Notes: generated by a model from the sequence alone, not told the origin. Counted from the first letter of the stretch, positions 32,018 to 38,611 are shown. The stretch: DNA of 39,477 nt from Pseudomonas sp. GD03858 (GCF_029840925.1 NZ_JAOCDM010000042.1:1-39477); one strand, 5' to 3'. A program made the numbers and translations.

Positions 32018-32094
32018 GGGCCTATAGCTCAGTCGGTTAGAGCAGAGGACTCATAATCCTTTGGTCCACGGTTCGAGTCCGTGTGGGCCCACCA
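32018..32094 (+). tRNA. tRNA with CAT anticodon, probably tRNA-Ile2 (lysidine-modified)
   Basis: A 77-nt tRNA with encoded CCA. The acceptor arm GGGCCTA pairs with TGGGCCC (one T-G pair). The D arm, the anticodon stem GAGGA/TCCTT around loop CTCATAA, and the GGTTCGAGTCC T arm are all regular. The CAT anticodon could mean elongator Met, initiator or Ile2. C4-G69 and C5-G68 are the pairs known to mark tRNA-Ile2 for TilS in E. coli, whereas elongator tRNA-Met differs there, so Ile2 reading AUA is favoured. A terminator follows directly. Confidence 0.9.
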
Positions 32095-32101
32095 GATATC
32101 A

Positions 32102-32127
32102 AAAGCCGCGCTATTGCGCGGCTTTTT
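32102..32127 (+). terminator. Rho-independent terminator after the tRNA
   Basis: GCCGCGC (32105-32111), loop TATT, GCGCGGC (32116-32122), preceded by AAAA and followed by TTTTT. The flanking A and T runs extend the stem and would let it work in both directions. It isolates the tRNA from the cassette that follows. Confidence 0.93.
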
Positions 32128-32224
32128 CGTTTCTTGCTCCCCAGAAGATGACCATTGCGCATCACACACCTGGCCCCGTTGGGTTATGGTGGTCGGCCAC
32201 GCATGCCACATACAGGGAGTCGTC

Positions 32225-32929
32225 ATGCTGAATGCCATCATGGCCGGCAAGAAACGCGGCACCGGTCTGCAAGGCGAAGCCTTCAGCCCCGAGGAGGCCG
32301 AAGGCGCCGAAGATGTGATCACCGCCACTGTTTTCGAACGCCTGGCCTACCTGCCGGATGAGCAGTTCTGCGCCGTGATGCATGACCTGCTCGGCGAGAG
32401 CTTCGGGCCGCTGCAAGAGATCCAGTACTGGCCATCCTGGAAATCCAGGGACAACACCAAGGTCGAGCCAGATCTGGTGCTGCATGACGGGCGCCGCACC
32501 GTGGTGGTCGAGGCCAAGCGCCACGACCATCGGGACCAGCAGAGCCCTGCTCAGCTAGCCAGGGAATTGCTGGCCGGCTGGCACGGCGAGCAGCTCGAGG
32601 ACGGATGCATCCTGCTTGCCCTTGGCGGGCTTAGCTACCCGATCGACAGCGCCCGACTGCGGCTGGAGGACGCCTTGCAGCGAGCACTGGCTGGCCAGAA
32701 AGCCTCCCCGTACCGACTGGTCTGTCAGAGCTGGCAAGGCCTCTTTCAGATCCTGCAGCAGCATATCCGCCCGGACGGCCCCACCAGTTGCCAGCGCCTG
32801 TTCGACGATATCGCCTCCTGCTACGCCTGGCACGACCTGCGCACTCATGATCGACGCTGGCTGAAAGACTTGCGCGATCGACCGCTCGCAGGCCACCCCG
32901 ATGTCTTTGCACCATGGAGAATGAAATGA
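32225..32929 (+). CDS. PD-(D/E)XK nuclease-like protein, first gene of a three-gene cassette
   Basis: A 234-residue protein I cannot assign to a named family. The ATG at 32225 follows GGGAG (32215-32219); the frame is open back into the tRNA, but that part is not credible coding. A restriction-endonuclease-like active site is visible: P82-D83, then 12 residues, then E96-A-K98 (VEPDLVLHDG then TVVVEAKRHD). This is the PD-(D/E)XK spacing, between predicted beta strands. A glutamate in the N-terminal helix could complete the metal site. Alpha/beta sequence follows (EDGCILLALGGLSYP). There is no helicase or DNA-binding domain that I can see. Its stop overlaps the next ATG by 4 bp. A nuclease acting in defence or nucleic-acid processing is inference. 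Confidence 0.75.
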   Translation: MLNAIMAGKKRGTGLQGEAFSPEEAEGAEDVITATVFERLAYLPDEQFCAVMHDLLGESFGPLQEIQYWPSWKSRDNTKVEPDLVLHDGRRTVVVEAKRHDHRDQQSPAQLARELLAGWHGEQLEDGCILLALGGLSYPIDSARLRLEDALQRALAGQKASPYRLVCQSWQGLFQILQQHIRPDGPTSCQRLFDDIASCYAWHDLRTHDRRWLKDLRDRPLAGHPDVFAPWRMK

Positions 32930-33561
32930 CAGGGAATCTGGAACACGCACTGCTGGACGTCCGCCGTGCCTATCGGCTGCTGGCCGACTACCAGCAACAT
33001 CTCTTCGAATTGCTGGGGTACATCCGTGAACGGCTGGGCGCCGTGAACTACTACCACGAGTATGTCTACCCGCAGCCCAAAGGGCTGGCCGGGCTGGACA
33101 AGCGCGATGACAGCGGCCTGCGCTACTTGCCGTTCTACGACCTGGCCGCCATCTGGCTCAGGTTTCCGGGCGAACAACAGGCGCACTGGGACAATCACCT
33201 GGCCGGCGACCTGATGTTCGGTGCCTGGGTGCGCAGCGATACCGGCTTCAACAAGCGTGACGGCAGCTTCCTCGCCGAGGCCGTCGAAGACACCCGCAGC
33301 GAGCTGGTGCTTTCGGTCGTGGTCTGTGAAGAAGATGGCAAGGACATCAACTGGTACCACAACGTCTGGGTGGCGATCAGATACCCCGACAACGGAGAGG
33401 TCAACGCCACCGACAAGCCGGGCTATCGGTGCTTCGCCAAGGCCATCCCTCTCGCCGAACTGGCGGACAAGGCATCGATCGATGCGGCCTTGCGAACATG
33501 GTGCGCAGACGCCACGGCAAAGCTGGGCACCTCGATTGAGCTCCATCCACAGCACCCTTGA
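32926..33561 (+). CDS. Unrecognised protein, second gene of the nuclease cassette
   Basis: A 211-residue soluble protein with no signal peptide or membrane segment; I do not recognise the family. The ATG at 32926 overlaps the nuclease stop (ATGA) and has GGAG at 32916-32919, 6 nt upstream. That Shine-Dalgarno lies over an alternative ATG at 32914, so the later start is preferred. The N-terminus (about 1-40) is a probable long helix (LLDVRRAYRLLADYQQHLFE). The middle is aromatic-rich (YYHEYVYPQPKG, WYHNVWVAIRYPD) and beta-like. The 4-bp overlap with the nuclease gene suggests the two proteins are made in equal amounts and may form a complex. Confidence 0.8.
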   Translation: MTGNLEHALLDVRRAYRLLADYQQHLFELLGYIRERLGAVNYYHEYVYPQPKGLAGLDKRDDSGLRYLPFYDLAAIWLRFPGEQQAHWDNHLAGDLMFGAWVRSDTGFNKRDGSFLAEAVEDTRSELVLSVVVCEEDGKDINWYHNVWVAIRYPDNGEVNATDKPGYRCFAKAIPLAELADKASIDAALRTWCADATAKLGTSIELHPQHP

Positions 33562-33576
33562 GTACATAAGATCGCC

Positions 33577-34182
33577 ATGGAAAAGCAGAGCGTCATAAAT
33601 CAATTCAAAACGGCACACGGCGCCTACATCAGGCTGCTGCTGGAAACCTATCCAACCAAGCATCCCATCACCGACAATTCGAAACTTGGCGATCCCCAGT
33701 CATGCGCCTTGGCGGTACAGGTGCAGAGCTGCCTGATCGCGCTTGGCTCCACGGCCCAGCAGCGCATGCTGCGCCTGGGGTTCGACCTGCTCTACCCGTT
33801 CAACAACATCGTCGATCAATACAACTGGCGTGCCAGCATCATCGAGCAGAACACCAACTACACCACCTTTGCCTCGATCGCCATTCGCATCGATGCGGAA
33901 CTCCAACTGATCGAAAACGTTCTCAAGCTCAGCGACTACAGCGACTACGAAGGCATAGCGAACGACTTGTTCGCGCAATCCAAGACACGCTACACCTCGA
34001 CCGCCGAAACGCCGGAGCAAGAAAAAAACGAGGTGCCTCCGCCTGATGGCGATCCCAGGCGGATCAAGCAAGAGGTAGACAGCGAGGCCGTGAAGAACAT
34101 CCAGAAGTTCGAGTGCGGTACCAACGTTGCCTCCAACATCGCCAACGTTCTCTCCGCCGGCAAAACACTGCTTGGCCTCTGA
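33577..34182 (+). CDS. Unrecognised protein, third gene of the nuclease cassette
   Basis: A 201-residue soluble protein of unknown family. It begins 15 bp after the second gene, and the ribosome binding site is weak (AAG near 33568). The first 125 residues look mostly helical (SVINQFKTAHGAYIRLLLE, IRIDAELQLIENVLKLSD). A charged, Pro-rich linker (about 140-165, ETPEQEKNEVPPPDGDPRR) leads to a short C-terminal helix ending NVLSAGKTLLGL. Base composition is visibly less GC-rich than the core genes, which fits acquired DNA. A hairpin terminator follows 28 bp after its stop, closing the cassette. Confidence 0.75.
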   Translation: MEKQSVINQFKTAHGAYIRLLLETYPTKHPITDNSKLGDPQSCALAVQVQSCLIALGSTAQQRMLRLGFDLLYPFNNIVDQYNWRASIIEQNTNYTTFASIAIRIDAELQLIENVLKLSDYSDYEGIANDLFAQSKTRYTSTAETPEQEKNEVPPPDGDPRRIKQEVDSEAVKNIQKFECGTNVASNIANVLSAGKTLLGL

Positions 34183-34209
34183 GTTCTCATTCGAGCTTGC
34201 CCACCAGCC

Positions 34210-34247
34210 AGAACGGGCAAAGTGCCTTTAGCACACCCGTTCTATTT
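34210..34247 (+). terminator. Terminator closing the three-gene cassette
   Basis: AGAACGGG (34210-34217) pairs exactly with CCCGTTCT (34236-34243). An inner GTGC/GCAC stem (34222-34225 and 34231-34234) lengthens it, and ATTT follows. The T-run is short, so termination may be moderate. It lies between the third cassette gene and the lipoprotein gene; the remaining bases up to 34325 hold nothing else I can identify. Confidence 0.65.
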
Positions 34248-34325
34248 CGCCATCAACCCCACGTTCCTAGAATCTCTCCATCGCTTCGGCACCGGGTCGG
34301 AGCCCAGTGATCGAGGGAACGTCAC

Positions 34326-34700
34326 ATGAACATCCAAGGAACGCTTGGGGCCCTGCTGGTCGTACCGATGCTGGCGACGCTCGCCGGTTGCGTGGCACCG
34401 GGTTCACAAGGCCAGGGACTGCAGGGCAGCCAGATGGCCAGCAGCAACGCCCCCTGCACGCCGAGCACCACCGACAACCTGATTTCCACCGGCCGCAGCC
34501 TGCTGAGCATCGCCAACTCCGTGCTGGAAACCAAGAACAGCTTCAATGGCGACACCGCCACCTACGACCAGCGCATGCAACTGGCCGAGAATGCGCAGAA
34601 GGTCAACAAGGGCAACCAGATGCTCGACAACGTCGAGAGCATGACCGCCGGCTTGAAGTCGCCCTGCGCCACCGCGACGCAGACCAGCGCCGCACGCTGA
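34326..34700 (+). CDS. Small lipoprotein of unknown function
   Basis: A 124-residue protein with a lipoprotein signal peptide: hydrophobic GALLVVPMLATLAGC, with the lipobox LAGC and the lipidated Cys at about residue 21. The next residues are V-A-P, with no Asp at +2, so outer-membrane sorting is expected. The mature part is Ser/Thr/Asn/Gln-rich with two predicted helices (SLLSIANSVLETKNSF, and the stretch from QRMQLAENAQKVNKG to the end). Two more Cys (in NAPCTPS and SPCATAT) could form a disulphide. The start follows GAGGGAA (34313-34319). It is transcribed alone and ends before a strong hairpin. Confidence 0.8.
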   Translation: MNIQGTLGALLVVPMLATLAGCVAPGSQGQGLQGSQMASSNAPCTPSTTDNLISTGRSLLSIANSVLETKNSFNGDTATYDQRMQLAENAQKVNKGNQMLDNVESMTAGLKSPCATATQTSAAR

Positions 34701-34714
34701 TCGCCGGCATCGCC

Positions 34715-34782
34715 AAGCCCGCTGCCAAAGGATTCACGGAGCCCCCAAGGCTTGCGTGAAACCTTCGGCAGCGGGCTTTTTC
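34715..34782 (+). terminator. Long-stem terminator after the lipoprotein gene
   Basis: AAGCCCGCTGCC (34715-34726) pairs exactly with GGCAGCGGGCTT (34767-34778), and the loop refolds with AAGG/CCTT, TTCACG/CGTGAA (34733-34738 and 34755-34760) and AGCC/GGCT. TTTTT ends the structure (34777-34781). It starts 15 bp after the stop of the lipoprotein gene and is a convincing intrinsic terminator. Confidence 0.9.
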
Positions 34783-34800
34783 GCGCTAGGGCGCAAGTAC

Positions 34801-34824
34801 CGTGGCAATGACGTGATCGCCACG
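34801..34824. promoter_or_regulatory. Palindrome upstream of the Lrp/AsnC gene
   Basis: CGTGGC (34801-34806) and GCCACG (34819-34824) form a 24-bp dyad about 65 bp before the regulator ATG. Lrp/AsnC proteins often control their own gene, so this could be an operator. The -35/-10 assignment downstream (TTGCGC at 34834, TAGGCT at 34858) is weak. Confidence 0.3.
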
Positions 34825-34888
34825 CTGGGCGCCTTGCGCGAATCGGTCAGGCTTGCATAGGCTAGCGGCTCGACAAAAGAGACCTACC

Positions 34889-35350
34889 ATGCCGGCCACC
34901 TCCTCCATCGCCCTCGACGCCATCGATCGCCAGTTGATCGCCCTGTTGCAGATCAACGCCCGGGAAAGCGTCGCCACCCTCGCCCGCCAGCTGGGGATCG
35001 CCCGCACCACGGTGAACTCGCGCCTCGAACGCCTGGAGCGCAACAAGGTGATCACCGGCTATGGCGTGCGCCTGGGCCAACGCCTGCTGGGCGGTGGCCT
35101 GCAAGCGTATGTCGGGATCAAGGCGCAACCGCGCTCGGGCAAGGACATCGTCCGCCACCTGAGCGCCATGGGCCAGGTACAGCAGCTGTGCGCGGTCAGT
35201 GGCGAATTCGACTATGTGGCCTGGTTGCTCAGCGATTCGCCGGAGCAGCTGGATCAGCTGCTCGACCAGATCGGCAGCCTCGAGGGCGTGGAGAAGACCA
35301 CCACGTCGATCATCCTCAGCAGCAAGGTCGACCGCGGCCAGCCAGGCTGA
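34889..35350 (+). CDS. Lrp/AsnC family transcriptional regulator, probable dav regulator
   Basis: A 153-residue regulator. An N-terminal helix-turn-helix is followed by a C-terminal RAM ligand-binding domain. The helix-turn-helix (about 10-60) contains LDAIDRQLIALLQINARES and LARQLGIARTTVNSRLERLE. The RAM domain has GLQAYVGIKAQPRSG and VSGEFDYVAWLLSDSPEQL, with VEKTTTSIILSSKV near the end. The ATG at 34889 is preferred because upstream codons do not match the family. In P. putida an Lrp-type gene lies next to davB-davA and is thought to respond to lysine. Here it is about 1.6 kb from davB because a small DUF gene and a toxin-antitoxin pair lie between. Control of dav is inference. Confidence 0.88.
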   Translation: MPATSSIALDAIDRQLIALLQINARESVATLARQLGIARTTVNSRLERLERNKVITGYGVRLGQRLLGGGLQAYVGIKAQPRSGKDIVRHLSAMGQVQQLCAVSGEFDYVAWLLSDSPEQLDQLLDQIGSLEGVEKTTTSIILSSKVDRGQPG

Positions 35351-35365
35351 CCGCAGGCCCGGCGC

Positions 35366-35656
35366 TCAGGCCTCCATCGCGTCGAGCAGGCCCTCCAGCA
35401 GCGCCCGCACCGTTTCCGCCGAATGCAGGATCGACCAGATCATCGCCCGCCCCGCTTCGGGGGCATGGTGCTGGGCGTAGTCGTCGGCGATTTCCTGGAT
35501 CGCGCGGGCCAGCATGCTGGCGTGGACCAGTGCGTCGGCGGCATCGATGCCGGGGCGGACAGTGAAGATGGGGGGATGGCTGGACTCGCAGGAGCAGAAG
35601 GATTGCTCGGTGGTCGGGTTCAGTGCGAGGGGTGGATCGGGGACGATCTTTTTCAT
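35366..35656 (-). CDS. DUF3077/DUF6124-like small protein
   Basis: A 96-residue cytoplasmic protein of a type I know as multi-copy in P. putida. The start MKKIVPDPPLALNPTTEQ and the body FTVRPGIDAADALVHASMLA (about 31-50), followed by helical sequence, match the DUF3077 pattern. The ATG at 35656 follows GGAGG (35665-35669 on this strand) at 8 nt; an open frame extends further upstream, but those codons overlap the leader repeat. Function is unknown. It converges on the Lrp-type gene with 15 bp between the stops. Its leader shares a motif with two nearby orphan copies. Confidence 0.75.
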   Translation of the reverse strand: MKKIVPDPPLALNPTTEQSFCSCESSHPPIFTVRPGIDAADALVHASMLARAIQEIADDYAQHHAPEAGRAMIWSILHSAETVRALLEGLLDAMEA

Positions 35657-35663
35657 GGGTGTT

Positions 35664-35893
35664 GCCTCCATTACCGGCTCAAGGAGGCCACCACGCAACC
35701 TTCTCACGGGAATGGGTGGCAGCCATGCGCGGGGTGAGAACCGGCGAAGTTGGAGGCTACATTCCGGCCAGGCAAAACCTGCCCGCGCACAGCTGCCATG
35801 ACAGCATGCCTCCAAGTAGATCGCCGGGTTCTCACGCCCGATCACCGAATGTGCGGTGACCGGCAAAAACTAACCGCGAAGGTTTACCCGCAC
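35664..35893. repeat. Three copies of a leader-like motif, two of them forming an inverted repeat
   Basis: The leader of the small DUF gene on the minus strand reads GTGAGAA (35707-35701), then CCGG, then the ribosome binding site GGAGGC (35669-35664). The same elements recur without a gene at 35734-35757 on the plus strand (GTGAGAACCGGCGA then AGTTGGAGGC) and at 35835-35808 on the minus strand (GTGAGAACCCGGCGATC then ACTTGGAGGC). The last two form a large inverted repeat around about 50 bp. Small hairpins follow: TCACCG/CGGTGA at 35842-35859, and an imperfect one ending at 35893. No open frame is attached to the orphan copies. The rest of the gap up to 36113 shows no gene. Confidence 0.55.
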
Positions 35894-36113
35894 AGCCAGA
35901 CTGGAGCGACAGGGCGAGTAGGATAGATCTCGATAAATTTGCCGTCTGTAGGAAATGGCCTGACAAGCAGCGACCCACCCGCCTCCCAATGACATATTCG
36001 GCAACCCTCCCCTGCCACCTCCCTTTCAATCCACGTTTACGCTGACGGCAAACCGCCCCTATTGACGCATCGGCGGTCTCACTACAAACTATACGCGGAT
36101 CACGTACAAAAGC

Positions 36114-36476
36114 ATGGATGCTCTCTTTGTTGAACTACCCGCTTTCGAGCGCTTTCGCAGCCAGTATCTGGACGATGAGGATTTTCGCTCGCTGCAACGC
36201 CTGCTACTCCTGCATCCCCATGCTGGCGATGTCATCAAGGGAACGGGCGGCCTCAGGAAGATGCGCTTCGCGGATGTGCTGCGCCACAAAGGCAAGCGCG
36301 GTGGCACTCGGATCATCTACTACTGGTGGTCCGCCGGGCAGCAATTCTGGCTTTTCACGCTCTACGGCAAGGAGGTCCAGGATGACCTGACGCCACACCA
36401 ACGCCAGGCCCTGAAAAACCTGCTGGAACGCGAATACCTGACGAGGACGACCAATGTCACGCAACATCTTCACTGA
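36114..36476 (+). CDS. higB: HigB2-type toxin, RelE superfamily mRNA endonuclease
   Basis: A 120-residue RelE/ParE-fold protein. Several stretches closely recall Vibrio cholerae HigB2, including HPHAGDVIKGTGGLRKMRF, GKRGGTRIIYYWW and LFTLYGKEVQDDLTP. HigB2 binds the ribosome and cleaves mRNA. Basic residues K/R in GGLRKMRF and KGKRGGTR are the likely catalytic surface. The toxin precedes the antitoxin, as in higBA loci, and their frames overlap by 23 bp. The ribosome binding site is weak (AAAAG directly before the ATG), which would limit toxin. A TTGACG at 36062-36067 might be its -35, but no good -10 is at the right distance. Confidence 0.87.
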   Translation: MDALFVELPAFERFRSQYLDDEDFRSLQRLLLLHPHAGDVIKGTGGLRKMRFADVLRHKGKRGGTRIIYYWWSAGQQFWLFTLYGKEVQDDLTPHQRQALKNLLEREYLTRTTNVTQHLH

Positions 36477-36768
36477 ACTCACCGAAGGCTTCGACGCTCT
36501 CGCCGATGAGCGCGCCGGCAAACTGACCCTGCGTTCACACAAAGTGACCTTCGAAGAACTGGCTCCGCTGGCCCCCAACGAACTGACCGAACTGCGCCAG
36601 CGCCTCAACATGTCACGCGCGGTGTTTGCCGCCTACCTGCGCACCAACGCCCGAACCCTGGAAAGCTGGGAACAGGGCCGCTCCAGACCTAACGCCCAGG
36701 CCGTGGCACTGATCCGGCTGGTACAGAAATATCCGGAGACCGTCGAACATCTGGCGTCCTTGAGCTGA
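36454..36768 (+). CDS. higA: HigA2-type antitoxin with XRE helix-turn-helix
   Basis: A 104-residue antitoxin. The N-terminal part (about 1-35, with KLTLRSHKVTFEEL) is expected to be flexible and to wrap the toxin. The C-terminal XRE-type helix-turn-helix (about 45-100) contains LRQRLNMSRAVFAAYLRTNA and TLESWEQGRSRPNAQAV. The pattern closely recalls V. cholerae HigA2. GAGGA at 36443-36447, 6 nt before the ATG, is a better ribosome binding site than the toxin has. HigA-type proteins repress their own operon; the imperfect dyad TACG...CGTA at 36092-36106 before the toxin is a candidate operator. Confidence 0.88.
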   Translation: MSRNIFTELTEGFDALADERAGKLTLRSHKVTFEELAPLAPNELTELRQRLNMSRAVFAAYLRTNARTLESWEQGRSRPNAQAVALIRLVQKYPETVEHLASLS

Positions 36769-36792
36769 TTCGTCACTATCAAGCAAACCGAA

Positions 36793-36888
36793 GTCATTAA
36801 GACGAAATAAATTACATAACGACGCCAATCTGCATCTTAATTACGAACCCGCCACTTCATAAAATGGCCACCAGGCATTCTCTATACT
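36793..36888 (+). promoter_or_regulatory. davB control region: AT-rich inverted repeat and -10 candidate
   Basis: An unusually AT-rich tract runs from about 36781 to 36865. GTCATTAAGA (36793-36802) and TCTTAATTAC (36835-36844) form an inverted repeat with one mismatch and a 32-bp spacer, the kind of A/T dyad that Lrp-type proteins wrap around. Downstream, CTATACT at 36882-36888 is a good -10 for sigma-70 or sigma-S, with no clear -35, about 40 bp before the davB ATG. Activator dependence would explain the poor -35. Binding by the nearby Lrp-type regulator is inference. Confidence 0.45.
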
Positions 36889-36928
36889 CAGGCTCCGCCC
36901 CCTGCGCAGCCCCTGGCAAGGTCACGAC

Positions 36929-38611
36929 ATGAACAAGAACAACCGCCACCCCGCCGACGGCAAGAAACCCATCACCATCTTCGGCCCGGACTTCCCCTTC
37001 GCCTTCGACGACTGGCTGGAGCACCCGGCCGGCCTGGGCAGCATCCCCAAGGAGCGCCATGGTGAAGAGGTGGCGATTGTCGGTGGCGGCATCGCCGGGC
37101 TGGTGGCGGCCTACGAACTGATGAAACTGGGCCTCAAGCCCGTGGTGTACGAAGCCTCCAAGCTGGGCGGACGGCTGCGTTCGCAAGCGTTCAACGGCAC
37201 CGACGGCATCGTCGCCGAACTGGGCGGCATGCGCTTCCCGGTGTCGTCCACGGCGTTCTATCACTACGTCGACAAGCTGGGCCTGGAGACCAAGCCTTTC
37301 CCCAACCCGCTCACCCCCGCCTCGGGCAGCACGGTCATCGACCTGGAAGGCCAGACCTACTACGCCGAAAAAGCCGCCGATCTGCCGCAGCTGTTCCATG
37401 AGGTCGCGGACGCCTGGGCCGACGCCCTGGAAAGCGGCGCACAGTTCGGCGACATCCAGCAGGCCATCCGCGACCGCGATGTGCCACGCCTGAAAGACCT
37501 GTGGAACAAGCTGGTGCCGCTGTGGGACGACCGCACCTTCTATGACTTCGTCGCCACCTCGCGCTCGTTCGCCAAACTGAGCTTCCAGCACCGCGAGGTG
37601 TTCGGCCAGGTCGGCTTCGGCACCGGCGGCTGGGACTCGGACTTCCCCAACTCGATGCTGGAAATCTTCCGCGTGGTGATGACCAACTGCGACGATCACC
37701 AGCACCTGGTGGTCGGCGGCGTCGAGCAGGTGCCCCAGGGCATCTGGCGGCACGTGCCCGAGCGCTGCGCCCACTGGCCCGCCGGCACCAGCCTCAGCGG
37801 CTTGCATGGCGGCGCGCCGCGCACCGGGGTCAAGCGCATCGCCCGCGCCGCCGATGGCCGCCTGGCGGTCACCGACAACTACGGCGATGTGCGCCACTAC
37901 GCGGCGGTGCTCACCACCTGCCAGAGCTGGCTGCTGACCACCCAGATCGACTGCGAGGAGTCGCTGTTCTCGCAGAAGATGTGGATGGCCCTGGACCGTA
38001 CCCGCTACATGCAGTCGTCGAAGACCTTCGTGATGGTCGATCGCCCGTTCTGGAAGGACAAGGATCCGCAGACCGGCCGCGACCTGATGAGCATGACCCT
38101 CACCGATCGCCTGACCCGCGGCACCTACCTGTTCGACAACGGCGACGACAAGCCGGGGGTGATCTGCCTGTCCTACGCCTGGATGAGCGATGCCTTGAAG
38201 ATGCTGCCGCACCCGACCGAGAAGCGTGTGCAGCTGGCCCTCGACGCCCTGAAGAAGATCTACCCGAAGACCGATATCGCCGGGCATATCATCGGCGACC
38301 CGATCACCATCTCGTGGGAGGCCGACCCGCACTTCCTCGGCGCCTTCAAGGGCGCGCTGCCGGGCCACTACCGTTACAACCAGCGCATGTACGCGCACTT
38401 CATGCAGCAGGACATGCCTGCCGAGCAGCGCGGCATCTTCATCGCCGGCGACGATGTTTCGTGGACCCCGGCCTGGGTGGAAGGCGCGGTGCAGACTTCG
38501 CTGAACGCGGTGTGGGGTATCATGAATCACTTCGGTGGCCAGACCCACTCGGACAACCCAGGCCCGGGAGATGTATTCCACGAGATCGGCCCTATCGCCC
38601 TGGCCGACTGA
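36929..38611 (+). CDS. davB: L-lysine 2-monooxygenase DavB
   Basis: A 560-residue FAD-dependent enzyme of the amine-oxidase family. The FAD-binding dinucleotide motif is at about 48-60 (VAIVGGGIAGLVAAYEL), followed by VYEASKLGGRLRS and GGMRFPVSS. The C-terminal FAD motif is GIFIAGDDVSWTPAWVEGAVQTSL. It oxidatively decarboxylates L-lysine with O2 to 5-aminovaleramide, CO2 and water. The call over a generic monoamine oxidase or tryptophan 2-monooxygenase rests on the length, the sequence pattern known for P. putida DavB, and the amidase gene right after it. The start follows AAGG at 36917-36920. Only 16 bp separate it from davA, so they are co-transcribed. Confidence 0.95.
   Translation: MNKNNRHPADGKKPITIFGPDFPFAFDDWLEHPAGLGSIPKERHGEEVAIVGGGIAGLVAAYELMKLGLKPVVYEASKLGGRLRSQAFNGTDGIVAELGGMRFPVSSTAFYHYVDKLGLETKPFPNPLTPASGSTVIDLEGQTYYAEKAADLPQLFHEVADAWADALESGAQFGDIQQAIRDRDVPRLKDLWNKLVPLWDDRTFYDFVATSRSFAKLSFQHREVFGQVGFGTGGWDSDFPNSMLEIFRVVMTNCDDHQHLVVGGVEQVPQGIWRHVPERCAHWPAGTSLSGLHGGAPRTGVKRIARAADGRLAVTDNYGDVRHYAAVLTTCQSWLLTTQIDCEESLFSQKMWMALDRTRYMQSSKTFVMVDRPFWKDKDPQTGRDLMSMTLTDRLTRGTYLFDNGDDKPGVICLSYAWMSDALKMLPHPTEKRVQLALDALKKIYPKTDIAGHIIGDPITISWEADPHFLGAFKGALPGHYRYNQRMYAHFMQQDMPAEQRGIFIAGDDVSWTPAWVEGAVQTSLNAVWGIMNHFGGQTHSDNPGPGDVFHEIGPIALAD

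Noticed and set aside
32180..32205. A sigma-54 promoter before the nuclease cassette (TGGCCCC...TTGG)
   Set aside because: The -24 half is tolerable, but the invariant GC at -12 with the right spacing is missing.
32081..32224. In-frame extension of the nuclease gene back into the tRNA
   Set aside because: It would translate the tRNA 3' end and its terminator. The ATG at 32225 has a good ribosome binding site.
36062..36094. A sigma-70 promoter for the toxin-antitoxin pair using TTGACG
   Set aside because: No -10 match lies 16-18 nt downstream; the best candidates are at 15, 19 or 21 nt.
32085..36113. A tRNA-derived integrated element with a duplicated tRNA 3' end (att site)
   Set aside because: I looked for a second copy of the tRNA 3' end (GAGTCCGTGTGGGCCC) downstream and saw none, and there is no integrase gene. 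The cassette may have come by homologous exchange instead.
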